A DNA stretch of 20,787 nucleotides from assembly GCA_001799045.1 (NCBI GenBank), contig MGRY01000037.1, positions 1 to 20,787 of the forward strand, read 5' to 3'. A model generated the notes under the pieces. That model was not told where the DNA came from. It worked only from the letters and a program-made list of their open reading frames with translations, and ran no database searches. This document shows, piece after piece, positions 6,626 through 14,302 of the stretch. A program made the translations under genes and the position numbers. Source of the DNA: Deltaproteobacteria bacterium RIFCSPLOWO2_02_56_12. Its GTDB lineage: Bacteria > Desulfobacterota > Binatia > UBA9968. Every line of letters begins with the position of its first letter. The first letter of the stretch is position 1.

Positions 6626-9346
6626 CTAGCGCTTATCTCTCAAAGCGGCCTGGGCTGCTGCCAGCTTAGCGATAGGAACCCGATAGGCAGAACAACTCAC
6701 ATAGTCTAGGCCGATCTGATGGCAGAAGGCCACTGACTTGGGATCACCACCATGCTCCCCGCAAATGCCAATTTCAAGTTTTTTGCGCGCCTTCCGTCCC
6801 TTCTCCACTCCCATACGCATCAGAGCGCCAACCCCCTGCTCGTCGATGCTGACAAAGGGGTCTTCGGGGAGAACGCCGTGCACCACATAGCTAGGGAGGA
6901 ATTTGCCCGCGTCATCCCGCGAAAGGCCTAAACAGGTTTGTGTCAAGTCATTCGTGCCGAACGAGAAAAACTCTGCTTCCTGGGCAATTTCATCGGCCAC
7001 CAAACAGGCTCGAGGAAGCTCGATCATTGTACCAATAAGATAGCGCACCTTTACACCGTAAGTCTTCATCGCCTCGCGCGCAACCCGCTCGACAATCTCG
7101 CGCTGCATGTGGAGCTCTTGGCGCGAACTTACTAAAGGAATCATGACCTCAGGAAAAGGATTCTTACCCTCTTTGCGCAATTCACAAGCTGCCTCGAAGA
7201 TAGCCTGGGCCTGCATCTCGGTTATTTCCGGATAGGAAATACCCAAGCGGCAGCCGCGATGACCCAGCATAGGATTAAACTCATGCAGCACATCAATCTT
7301 ATTTTTTAGGGTCTCCACCGGAACATTCATAATCCCGGCAAGTTCCACAATTTCCTCTTCCGCCTTAGGGAGAAATTCGTGTAGAGGAGGATCCAAGGTG
7401 CGGATGGTTACAGGAAGACTTCCCATGATCTCGAGGATGCCTTTAAAGTCTTTTTTCTGTATGGGCAGGAGTTTTGCCAAGGCGCGGCGCCGCCCCGGCT
7501 CGTCTTCCGCTAGAATCATCTCCCGCACCGCCTGGATGCGGTCCCCCTCAAAAAACATGTGCTCCGTACGGCAAAGGCCGATTCCTTCCGCGCCAAAGGC
7601 AATCGCCACCCGGGCCTGATCTGGCTGGTCGGTGTTTGTCCGGACGCCGATTTTCCGCGTTTCATCCGCCCACTTCATGAGCTTGGAAAACTGCTGGTAC
7701 ACACGCGAGGTAGTAGGATCTAGGGTTTTCCCGGTCAGGACCTGGAGAACCTCGGAGGGGAGCGTCTGAAGCTCGCCCTGTATCACTTCACCTGTGGACC
7801 CATCGACCGAGATCCAATCCCCTTCTTTTAGAACCGTATCCTCGATTCGCATCTCTCGCGCGGCGTAGTCAATGTTGACGGCTTCACACCCGGCCACACA
7901 TACCTTTCCCATTTGTCTAGCGACAAGGGCTGCATGCGAGGTCATGCCACCCCGTGCGGTAAGGATCCCCTGAGCGGCGTCCATTCCGCGAATGTCATCC
8001 GGACTGGTCTCGATGCGGCAGAGGATTACGCGCTCTCCTCGCCCTTTCCATGCCTCTGCGTCCTCCGCATGAAAGACGATACGGCCCGTGGCCGCGCCTG
8101 GACCAGCAGGAAGACCCCTTGCCAGGATACGGCCTTCTTTGCCGGCCCGCTCCTTAGACGTCTGATCGAAGATGGGACGCAGAAGCTGGTTCAGCTGATC
8201 AGGCTCAATACGAAGCAGCGCTTCCTTTTTTGAGATGATCCGCTCCTCGACCATAACCACCGCGATGCGAACGGCAGCAAAGCCGGTCCGCTTACCGGCC
8301 CGGGTCTGGAGCAGCCACAGCTTACCGTTCTCAATAGTAAACTCGTTGTCCTGCATATCCTTATAGTGTCGCTCCAGGATTTTGCAGGTGTGCTCTAATT
8401 CCCGATAGCACTCTGGCATGATCTCTTTTAGCTCTGCGATCGGTCGCGGTGTGCGGATGCCCGCGACCACATCTTCGCCTTGGGCGTTGACCAGGAACTC
8501 GCCGTAGAATCGCTTCTCCCCTGTGGCCGGGTTCCGCGTGAAGGCCACACCGGTAGCGCAGCGATCGCCCATGTTTCCAAAGACCATAGTTTGCACATTG
8601 ACCGCAGTCCCCCAAGTATGAGGGATGTGATACAACTCACGATAGGCGATAGCCCGATCGTTGTTCCATGAACCGAACACTGCGCCTATGGCACCCCAGA
8701 GCTGCTCTTGGGGGTCTTCGGGAAAGTCCCTCCCCCGTTTCGTCTTTATCTCGGCTTTGAACTCGGCTACGAGATCCTTGAGATCCTCGGCGCTGAGTTC
8801 TGTGTCGAAGCGTGCGCCGCGCGTCTTTTTCCTGCCTTCCAGAATAGTTTCAAAGGGATCATGCTCCTGCTTATCCTTGGGCTTTAGTCCCAGCACAACA
8901 TCTCCATACATCTGAACGAAACGACGATAGCAGTCGTAGGCGGAGCGCGGATTCCGGGTTTGAGCGATGAGGCCCTGCACTGTTTGGTCATTCAGCCCCA
9001 GATTCAGCACCGTGTCCATCATCCCGGGCATCGAGTCCCGTGCCCCGGAGCGGACCGAAACCAACAAAGGATTGTGCGGATCTCCGAACCTTCTCCCTAT
9101 ATTCTTCTCGATACGACGCAGCGCCTCCGTCACTACCCTTTCCAAACCCTTAGGATATTGACGCCGGTGTCCATAATAATAGGAGCAAACCTCAGTGGTG
9201 ATCGTAAAGCCGGGGGGAACTGGAACCCCGATCCGGGTCATCTCGTGGAGACCGGCGCCCTTCCCCCCCAGAAGCTCTCGCATGCCGGCTTTTCCTTCAG
9301 CCTTTCCGCCGCCGAAAAAATAGACAAATTTTCTTCCTCTAGCCAT
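6626..9346 (-). CDS. ppdK: Pyruvate, phosphate dikinase
   Basis: A 906-residue protein of the usual PPDK length. It interconverts pyruvate + ATP + Pi with phosphoenolpyruvate + AMP + PPi in the cytoplasm. The N-terminal nucleotide-binding domain begins KFVYFFGGGKAEGKA and contains LGGKGAGLHEM and LLVSVRSGARDSMPGMMDT. The swivelling phosphohistidine domain has GGMTSHAALVARQMGK, with catalytic His471. The C-terminal TIM barrel holds IGTMIELPRACL, FFSFGTNDLTQT and GICGEHGGDP, with catalytic Cys862. All key residues are present. The ATG has GGAG 8 nt upstream. It follows recO by 59 bp and is probably in the same operon. In Geobacter-type genomes glyQ and glyS commonly sit between recO and ppdK; here they do not. 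Confidence 0.97.
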   Translation of the reverse strand: MARGRKFVYFFGGGKAEGKAGMRELLGGKGAGLHEMTRIGVPVPPGFTITTEVCSYYYGHRRQYPKGLERVVTEALRRIEKNIGRRFGDPHNPLLVSVRSGARDSMPGMMDTVLNLGLNDQTVQGLIAQTRNPRSAYDCYRRFVQMYGDVVLGLKPKDKQEHDPFETILEGRKKTRGARFDTELSAEDLKDLVAEFKAEIKTKRGRDFPEDPQEQLWGAIGAVFGSWNNDRAIAYRELYHIPHTWGTAVNVQTMVFGNMGDRCATGVAFTRNPATGEKRFYGEFLVNAQGEDVVAGIRTPRPIAELKEIMPECYRELEHTCKILERHYKDMQDNEFTIENGKLWLLQTRAGKRTGFAAVRIAVVMVEERIISKKEALLRIEPDQLNQLLRPIFDQTSKERAGKEGRILARGLPAGPGAATGRIVFHAEDAEAWKGRGERVILCRIETSPDDIRGMDAAQGILTARGGMTSHAALVARQMGKVCVAGCEAVNIDYAAREMRIEDTVLKEGDWISVDGSTGEVIQGELQTLPSEVLQVLTGKTLDPTTSRVYQQFSKLMKWADETRKIGVRTNTDQPDQARVAIAFGAEGIGLCRTEHMFFEGDRIQAVREMILAEDEPGRRRALAKLLPIQKKDFKGILEIMGSLPVTIRTLDPPLHEFLPKAEEEIVELAGIMNVPVETLKNKIDVLHEFNPMLGHRGCRLGISYPEITEMQAQAIFEAACELRKEGKNPFPEVMIPLVSSRQELHMQREIVERVAREAMKTYGVKVRYLIGTMIELPRACLVADEIAQEAEFFSFGTNDLTQTCLGLSRDDAGKFLPSYVVHGVLPEDPFVSIDEQGVGALMRMGVEKGRKARKKLEIGICGEHGGDPKSVAFCHQIGLDYVSCSAYRVPIAKLAAAQAALRDKR

Positions 9347-9405
9347 TTTTTCTCTCCGACAGGCCCCTCGATACGACTTCTGAAGAATTTTTTCAAGTAA
9401 AAAAA

Positions 9406-10173
9406 TCAGGCGCAGGAGAAGGCCTCAAGAAACGGAGCCGATTTTAGCTCCTTATTGATTTGAAATTGAATAAACCGAACAAGCGCAGGGCGGCTCTCTT
9501 TCAAAATAGCAGGAGAAAGAGCAAGGTGGTGGGGGAGGATGCTGTTCGCTTCCTGAAGCTCTGCCAGTGCACCAAGCGCTTCGCTGCTGAGGGGCACGGC
9601 CTCTTTCCTCAAGGTGGAACAGGGTCCGCAAAGAACCCCGCCGTCACGTGGACTAAAGTGCCACAGAATCTGGGAGCCGTCGGGAAATTTTTTTTTGCAC
9701 CGACGGCAGTGTTCCAAAGTCGGCTGGTAGCCGGAAAACTTTAGGAGTTTGAGCTCGAAAAAGGTAAGAAAGGAGAGGGAGATTCCGTTTTCTTCTAGAA
9801 AGATCAGCCCTTCTCTCAAATGTTCAAAGACGCGCCGGTTCTCCTCGCGCTCGCCGGCCAGCCCATCCGTGATCTCCACGAAATAAGATGCATAGGCGAT
9901 CTTCTCCAGACTGGTGGTAAGCTCTTTAAAGTGACGAATCGGGTCGCAGGCATAGACAAATGCCAACGCGCTGTGAGGCCGATCCTGAAAGCGCAGGTTC
10001 ACCAGAGAGAAGAGCTCCAGCGTGTTGACAAACCTTCTGCGCGAGCGCTTGGCTCCCTTAGCGATCCCGGTAACCTTGCCGTACCTTTCGGTAAGAAAGG
10101 AAACGATCTTGTCGGACTCGCCAAAGGGCCATGATCGGAGGACGATGGCCGGGGTTACACAAGGAGAGCGCAT
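9406..10173 (-). CDS. recO: DNA repair protein RecO
   Basis: RecO loads RecA with RecR in the RecFOR recombinational repair pathway. The protein has an N-terminal OB fold (AIVLRSWPFGESDKIVSFLT, then TGIAKGAKRSRRRF). A helical domain follows, with a zinc-finger pair CRRC and, about 40 residues on, CGPC. I chose the ATG at 10173, which begins MRSPCVTPAIVLRS and gives 255 residues, the family norm. An in-frame TTG at 10224 would add 17 residues (VFTKRVNTLYENRSA) not expected in RecO. The ribosome-binding site before the ATG is weak, so the start is probable rather than certain. It is divergent from grpE and upstream of ppdK. Confidence 0.9.
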   Translation of the reverse strand: MRSPCVTPAIVLRSWPFGESDKIVSFLTERYGKVTGIAKGAKRSRRRFVNTLELFSLVNLRFQDRPHSALAFVYACDPIRHFKELTTSLEKIAYASYFVEITDGLAGEREENRRVFEHLREGLIFLEENGISLSFLTFFELKLLKFSGYQPTLEHCRRCKKKFPDGSQILWHFSPRDGGVLCGPCSTLRKEAVPLSSEALGALAELQEANSILPHHLALSPAILKESRPALVRFIQFQINKELKSAPFLEAFSCA

Positions 10174-10261
10174 GGCTGACCGATTCTCATAAAGAGTATT
10201 AACACGTTTCGTAAAAACGCGCAAACTCTTTGAAAATCAACGGTTTTTTCAATAGCCGACC

Positions 10262-10290
10262 TTGACAAAGACGGGATGGGTGGTTAAATT
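10262..10290 (+). promoter_or_regulatory. Sigma70-type promoter of grpE-dnaK
   Basis: TTGACA (10262-10267) is a perfect -35, followed by a 17-bp spacer and TAAATT (10285-10290, four of six matches to the -10). The transcript would start near 10297, about 30 nt before grpE. No sigma32 -10 (CCCCAT-type) and no CIRCE inverted repeat (TTAGCACTC-N9-GAGTGCTAA) is seen in the divergent region. An imperfect dyad CGTTT-N5-AAACG (10205-10219) on the recO side is the only other structure noted. Confidence 0.7.
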
Positions 10291-10328
10291 CATCGCCGCT
10301 GTCCTTTTTAGGGATACTGCCTCTGCCA

Positions 10329-10955
10329 ATGGATGAGAAGATAAAAAAAAGTAACGGAGAAACAACCGTCGAAGGAGCCGCTGAGGAGCCCTCTACACCG
10401 GGAGCAGAAGAGCAGGCTCTCGCCTCGGAGTTGGAGAAATTGCGCGGTCAGCTAGAAGCCAAGGAGATGGAGGCAAAGGGGAATTACGACCGCTTCCTCC
10501 GGCAGGTGGCGGAACTGGAAAATTTTAAGAAGCGAATGACTCGAGAAAAGGGCGAGACGATCCGTTACGCCAACGAGAACATTATCAGAGACCTCCTCCC
10601 TGTATTAGACAATTTGGAGCGAGCAGTCGGCCACGCCAAGGGGGGGGGAAACGGAAAACCGCTACTAGAAGGGGTCGAGATGGTGCTCAAAGGTTTCCTC
10701 GATGTCTTAAACAAACACGGAGTTACGCAGATATCCGCCAAGGGGGAACTTTTCGACCCGGAAAGACATGAAGCGATTGCTCAAGTGGAAAGTGAAGAGC
10801 ATAAACCAAATACCGTCATGGAGGAACATCACAAGGGGTACTATCTCCTAGACCGTCTGCTGCGACCCTCTCTCGTCAGTGTTGCCAAACCCCCCGAAGC
10901 CAAGGAGAAAAAAGAGGAAGATGAGGAGGTTGAAAAAGGGGGGAGGGATGATTAA
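10329..10955 (+). CDS. grpE: Nucleotide exchange factor GrpE
   Basis: A 208-residue co-chaperone that releases ADP from DnaK. It has an acidic, low-complexity N-terminus, a long coiled coil (about 30-85; LEKLRGQLEAKEMEAKGNYD, then RQVAELENFKKRM), the dimer helices (LLPVLDNLERAV) and the C-terminal beta domain (FDPERHEAIAQVE; GYYLLDRLLRPSLVSV). The C-terminus is a charged EK-rich tail. The ATG start has no good ribosome-binding site. A run of nine G (10640-10648) in the middle of the gene encodes part of AKGGGNGK and is in frame here. It is first in the grpE-dnaK-dnaJ order, but no hrcA precedes it. Confidence 0.96.
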   Translation: MDEKIKKSNGETTVEGAAEEPSTPGAEEQALASELEKLRGQLEAKEMEAKGNYDRFLRQVAELENFKKRMTREKGETIRYANENIIRDLLPVLDNLERAVGHAKGGGNGKPLLEGVEMVLKGFLDVLNKHGVTQISAKGELFDPERHEAIAQVESEEHKPNTVMEEHHKGYYLLDRLLRPSLVSVAKPPEAKEKKEEDEEVEKGGRDD

Positions 10956-11002
10956 ATAAACTCCGGTGTAGAATTAGAGGATTTTTTTGAGGAGAAACAA
11001 AG

Positions 11003-12931
11003 ATGGCAAAAGTAATAGGGATTGATTTGGGGACGACCAACTCCTGCGTGGCAATTATGGAGGGCGGAGATCCTAATGTCATTGCCAATGCTGAAGGGAG
11101 CCGCACTACCCCCTCAGTAGTCGCCTTCTCTGATAGCGGGGAGCGATTGGCCGGGCAGATTGCCAAGAGGCAAGCCATCACCAATCCGGAGAATACGATC
11201 TTCGCGGTCAAGCGGCTTATTGGGCGGCGCTATGACGACTCTATGGTCCAAAAGGCCATGAAAGTCCTCCCTTACAAAATCGTCCGTGCAGATAACGGGG
11301 ATGCGTGGGTAGAGATTCGCGGTAAACGCTATAGTCCGGCAGAGATCTCCGCCTTCATCCTTCAAAAGATGAAGCAGACGGCAGAGGATTACCTGGGGGA
11401 AAAGGTGACCGAGGCCGTGATCACGACCCCTGCCTATTTTAACGACAGCCAGAGACAGGCGACGAAGGATGCCGGGCGGATCGCGGGGCTGAATGTACTA
11501 CGGATCATCAATGAACCCACTGCCGCATCTCTGGCCTACGGGCTGGACAAGAAAAAGGACGAAAAGATTGCGGTTTTTGATCTTGGCGGGGGAACGTTTG
11601 ACGTCTCCATCCTTGAACTCGGGGAGGGTGTCTTTGAAGTCAAAGCCACGAATGGGGATACCTTTCTGGGAGGAGAAGACTTCGACCAAAAGATGATGGA
11701 TTATCTGGCGGATGAGTTCAAGAAGGATCAAGGGATAGACCTGCGCAAGGATAGGATGGCCCTGCAGCGTTTAAAGGAGGCGGCGGAAAAAGCCAAATGC
11801 GAGCTCTCCTCATCGATGGAGACCGATATCAACCTCCCCTTCATTACCGCGGATCAGCATGGGCCGAAGCACCTCAACATGAAATTGACACGATCCAAAC
11901 TGGAAGCCCTCTGCGCCGACTTAATCGATATGACCGAAGGACCGTGCCGGCAGGCCCTTAAGGACGCGGGCTTAACTCCCCGCGATATCGATGAGGTCAT
12001 CCTGGTTGGCGGGATGACGCGCATGCCTGCGGTGCAAGAGAGGGTAAAAAAGATCTTTGGAAAAGATCCGCACAGGGGAGTGAACCCCGATGAAGTCGTG
12101 GCCGTTGGGGCTGGAATCCAGGCCGCTGTGCTCAAGGGAGAAGTTAAAGATGTTCTCCTGCTTGATGTAAGCCCCTTGTCTCTTGGAATCGAGACTTTGG
12201 GGGGCGTTTTTACCAAGCTGATTGAGCGTAATACAACAATCCCTACGCGGAAGGGTCAGATCTTTTCGACTGCTCAGGACAACCAGACAGCCGTCTCTAT
12301 CCGCGTCTTTCAAGGCGAGAGAGAGATGGCTGCAGGCAACAAGCTCTTGGGCCAATTCGATCTCGTGGGCATTCCTTTGGCGCCGAGAGGAATACCCCAG
12401 ATTGAGGTCACCTTCGATATCGACGCGAACGGGATCGCGCATGTTGCGGCCAAAGATCTAGGAACCGGAAAAGAGCAGTCGATCAAGATCACTGCCTCGA
12501 GTGGCCTCAGTGAGGAAGAGATCAAAGGGATGGTCAAGGATGCAGAGGCCCATGCGGCCGAGGACAAGAATCGCAAGGAGGTCGTCGAGGCCCGTAATCA
12601 CCTGGATTCCCTGATCTACTCCACCGAGAAATCTCTTAAGGAATACAGCGGGGAATTGGAGGCCGGGGTCAAGCAAAATATCGAAGCGGAGCTGGAGAAG
12701 GCCAAGAAGGCGCTGGAGAGCGAGGATGCCCAAACGATCCGCTCAGCGGCGGATGAGTTAAGCCGTTCCTCGCACAAGCTCGCGGAGGCGATTTACGCCA
12801 AGGCCTCCCAACAACAATCCTCAACGCAGCAGGAGTCGTCGGCCGGCCAGAAGGATGGCCGGGCAACGGATGGGGAGGGCAAGAAAAAAGAAGATGTGGT
12901 AGACGCGGATTTCACGGAGGTTAAGGAGTAG
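11003..12931 (+). CDS. dnaK: Chaperone DnaK (Hsp70)
   Basis: A 642-residue Hsp70 of typical length. The nucleotide-binding domain has GIDLGTTNSC (6-15), the AVFDLGGGTFDVSIL segment (190-204) and VGGMTRMPAVQ (335-345). The interdomain linker DVLLLDVSPLSLGIE (383-397) leads to the substrate-binding domain. The C-terminal lid ends in a Q/S-rich stretch and the acidic DVVDADFTEVKE tail. It folds proteins in the cytosol together with DnaJ and GrpE. The ATG has GAGGAG about 9 nt upstream. It is 47 bp after grpE and presumably co-transcribed. A hairpin follows before dnaJ. Confidence 0.98.
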   Translation: MAKVIGIDLGTTNSCVAIMEGGDPNVIANAEGSRTTPSVVAFSDSGERLAGQIAKRQAITNPENTIFAVKRLIGRRYDDSMVQKAMKVLPYKIVRADNGDAWVEIRGKRYSPAEISAFILQKMKQTAEDYLGEKVTEAVITTPAYFNDSQRQATKDAGRIAGLNVLRIINEPTAASLAYGLDKKKDEKIAVFDLGGGTFDVSILELGEGVFEVKATNGDTFLGGEDFDQKMMDYLADEFKKDQGIDLRKDRMALQRLKEAAEKAKCELSSSMETDINLPFITADQHGPKHLNMKLTRSKLEALCADLIDMTEGPCRQALKDAGLTPRDIDEVILVGGMTRMPAVQERVKKIFGKDPHRGVNPDEVVAVGAGIQAAVLKGEVKDVLLLDVSPLSLGIETLGGVFTKLIERNTTIPTRKGQIFSTAQDNQTAVSIRVFQGEREMAAGNKLLGQFDLVGIPLAPRGIPQIEVTFDIDANGIAHVAAKDLGTGKEQSIKITASSGLSEEEIKGMVKDAEAHAAEDKNRKEVVEARNHLDSLIYSTEKSLKEYSGELEAGVKQNIEAELEKAKKALESEDAQTIRSAADELSRSSHKLAEAIYAKASQQQSSTQQESSAGQKDGRATDGEGKKKEDVVDADFTEVKE

Positions 12932-12971
12932 AGGAGGGGTAAGGAAATCCAAATTACTGCGCATTACGGAA

Positions 12972-13013
12972 GGCCCCTGCTCCCCATGCATTTAGGAGAG
13001 GGGCTTTCTTGTT
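12972..13013 (+). terminator. Hairpin with T-rich tail between dnaK and dnaJ
   Basis: GCCCCT-G-CTCC (12973-12983) pairs with GGAG-AGGGGC (12995-13004), giving ten pairs with one bulged G and an 11-base loop. TTTCTTGTT follows. It would act as an intrinsic terminator or partial attenuator, lowering dnaJ relative to dnaK. No convincing separate promoter for dnaJ is visible in the 116-bp gap, so read-through is likely. Confidence 0.7.
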
Positions 13014-13047
13014 ATATAAAAGAAATCGCTTGCAAGGGGTTTAACCA

Positions 13048-14160
13048 TTGAACGGAAAAAAGGATTATTACGAGCTCCTAGGTGTGAATCGAGGCGCCGG
13101 TGAGGAGGAGATTAAAAAGGCCTACCGGAAATTGGCGCTGAAGTATCATCCTGACCGAAATCCGGAGGACAAACAATCAGAGGAAAAATTTAAGGAAATT
13201 TCTGAGGCCTATCAGGTCCTCGCGGATGCGGAGAAGAGAGCCAAGTATGATCAGTTCGGCCATGCGGCCTTTGGAGATGGAGGGCCGTTCCGAGGCGGGT
13301 TTGATTTTTCCTCTGGCTTCGAGGACATTTTCGGCGACATCTTTGGAGAGTTTTTCGGCACCGGATCAACCAGGCGCCGCACCCGGTCAAGAGGAGAAGA
13401 CCTTCGTTATAACTTGAGCCTCGGCTTTGAAGAGGCGGTTTTCGGCGCCGAGAAAAAGCTCAAGATTCCCCGGCACGGCCTCTGTGATACCTGCCACGGA
13501 AACGGCTCCAAGCCGGGCACGGCACCCAAAACCTGTCCTACCTGCCGGGGCAAGGGCCAAGTCAGTTTCCAACAGGGATTTTTTAATGTCTCGCGGACTT
13601 GCAACCAATGCCGGGGCCAAGGGAGCATCATTAGCGACCCCTGCGTATCCTGCAACGGCGCCGGCCGGGTACGAAAATTTCACACGCTCAGCGTGAAGAT
13701 CCCGGCCGGTGTGGACACCGGCTCCCGCCTCAAGCTCAGAGGGGAGGGAGAGGGTGGCGTCTCAGGCGGATCTCCGGGAGATCTCTACGTGGTGCTCCAG
13801 GTTGAGCCGCACCCCCTCTTCATCCGTGACGGCCTGGACATCATCTGCGAGGTACCCATCAGCTTTGTCCAGGCGGCGTTGGGGTCGGATATCGACGTTC
13901 CCACTTTGGAGGGGAAAGTCAAGATGAAGATCCCCCCGGGGACTCAGTCGGGGAAAGTCTTCCGCTTGAAAGGAAAGGGCGTCAGAGACGTCCAGGACTA
14001 TCATCAAGGAGATCAACATGTGAGGGTGGTGGTAGAGACACCCACCCATCTCACGCCGCGGCAAAAAGAAGTGCTAAAAGAATTCGCAGCGCTGGGAGGG
14101 GAAGACGTCCATCCCCTCTCGAAAGGTTTCTTTGACAAAGTCAAGCAAATATTCGGCTGA
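13048..14160 (+). CDS. dnaJ: Co-chaperone DnaJ (Hsp40)
   Basis: A 370-residue type I DnaJ that stimulates the DnaK ATPase and delivers substrates. The J domain starts NGKKDYYELLG with HPD at 34-36. A Gly/Phe-rich region follows (about 76-106; FRGGFDFSSGFEDIFGDIFG). Four CxxCxGxG zinc motifs are present: CDTCHGNG (145-152), CPTCRGKG (163-170), CNQCRGQG (185-192) and CVSCNGAG (199-206). The C-terminal substrate domains are complete. The start is TTG, preceded by AAGGGG with about 8 nt spacing. No ATG fits, because the J domain begins immediately, so a TTG start is well supported. Confidence 0.97.
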   Translation: MNGKKDYYELLGVNRGAGEEEIKKAYRKLALKYHPDRNPEDKQSEEKFKEISEAYQVLADAEKRAKYDQFGHAAFGDGGPFRGGFDFSSGFEDIFGDIFGEFFGTGSTRRRTRSRGEDLRYNLSLGFEEAVFGAEKKLKIPRHGLCDTCHGNGSKPGTAPKTCPTCRGKGQVSFQQGFFNVSRTCNQCRGQGSIISDPCVSCNGAGRVRKFHTLSVKIPAGVDTGSRLKLRGEGEGGVSGGSPGDLYVVLQVEPHPLFIRDGLDIICEVPISFVQAALGSDIDVPTLEGKVKMKIPPGTQSGKVFRLKGKGVRDVQDYHQGDQHVRVVVETPTHLTPRQKEVLKEFAALGGEDVHPLSKGFFDKVKQIFG

Positions 14161-14228
14161 GCTCCAACCGCTCCCAAGATCACTCCACATCCCACGGATT
14201 GCTGACTGGTTTTGTTTGTTTGCCGACC

Positions 14229-14238
14229 GCCCCGGGGC
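14229..14238. repeat. Short GC palindrome downstream of dnaJ
   Basis: GCCCCGGGGC is a perfect 10-bp palindrome in the 142-bp dnaJ-lon gap, followed by CAAAA-GAT-TTTTG (14240-14252). Lacking a loop, the palindrome is a poor RNA hairpin. It may be an operator for lon or part of a weak terminator. Confidence 0.35.
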
Positions 14239-14252
14239 TCAAAAGATTTTTG

Positions 14253-14280
14253 TTGACCGTGGCAGTGGATGTGATTAACT
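14253..14280 (+). promoter_or_regulatory. Possible promoter of lon
   Basis: TTGACC (14253-14258, five of six) is followed by a 16-bp spacer and TTAACT (14275-14280, three of six). A TG extended -10 dinucleotide lies at the right place (TG-A-TTAACT). The transcript would start near 14287, about 16 nt before the lon ATG. The weak -10 keeps this tentative. No heat-shock-type promoter was seen. Confidence 0.4.
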
Positions 14281-14302
14281 GTAAAAAAGGATTGAGAAGT
14301 AT

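Noticed and set aside
10174..10224. Longer RecO from an upstream TTG
   Set aside because: The 17 extra residues do not fit the RecO family start, and the segment probably holds the recO promoter.
10196..10230. Possible CIRCE or heat-shock operator near AAAGAG/ACTCTTT
   Set aside because: The halves do not match TTAGCACTC-N9-GAGTGCTAA, and no sigma32 hexamers are present.
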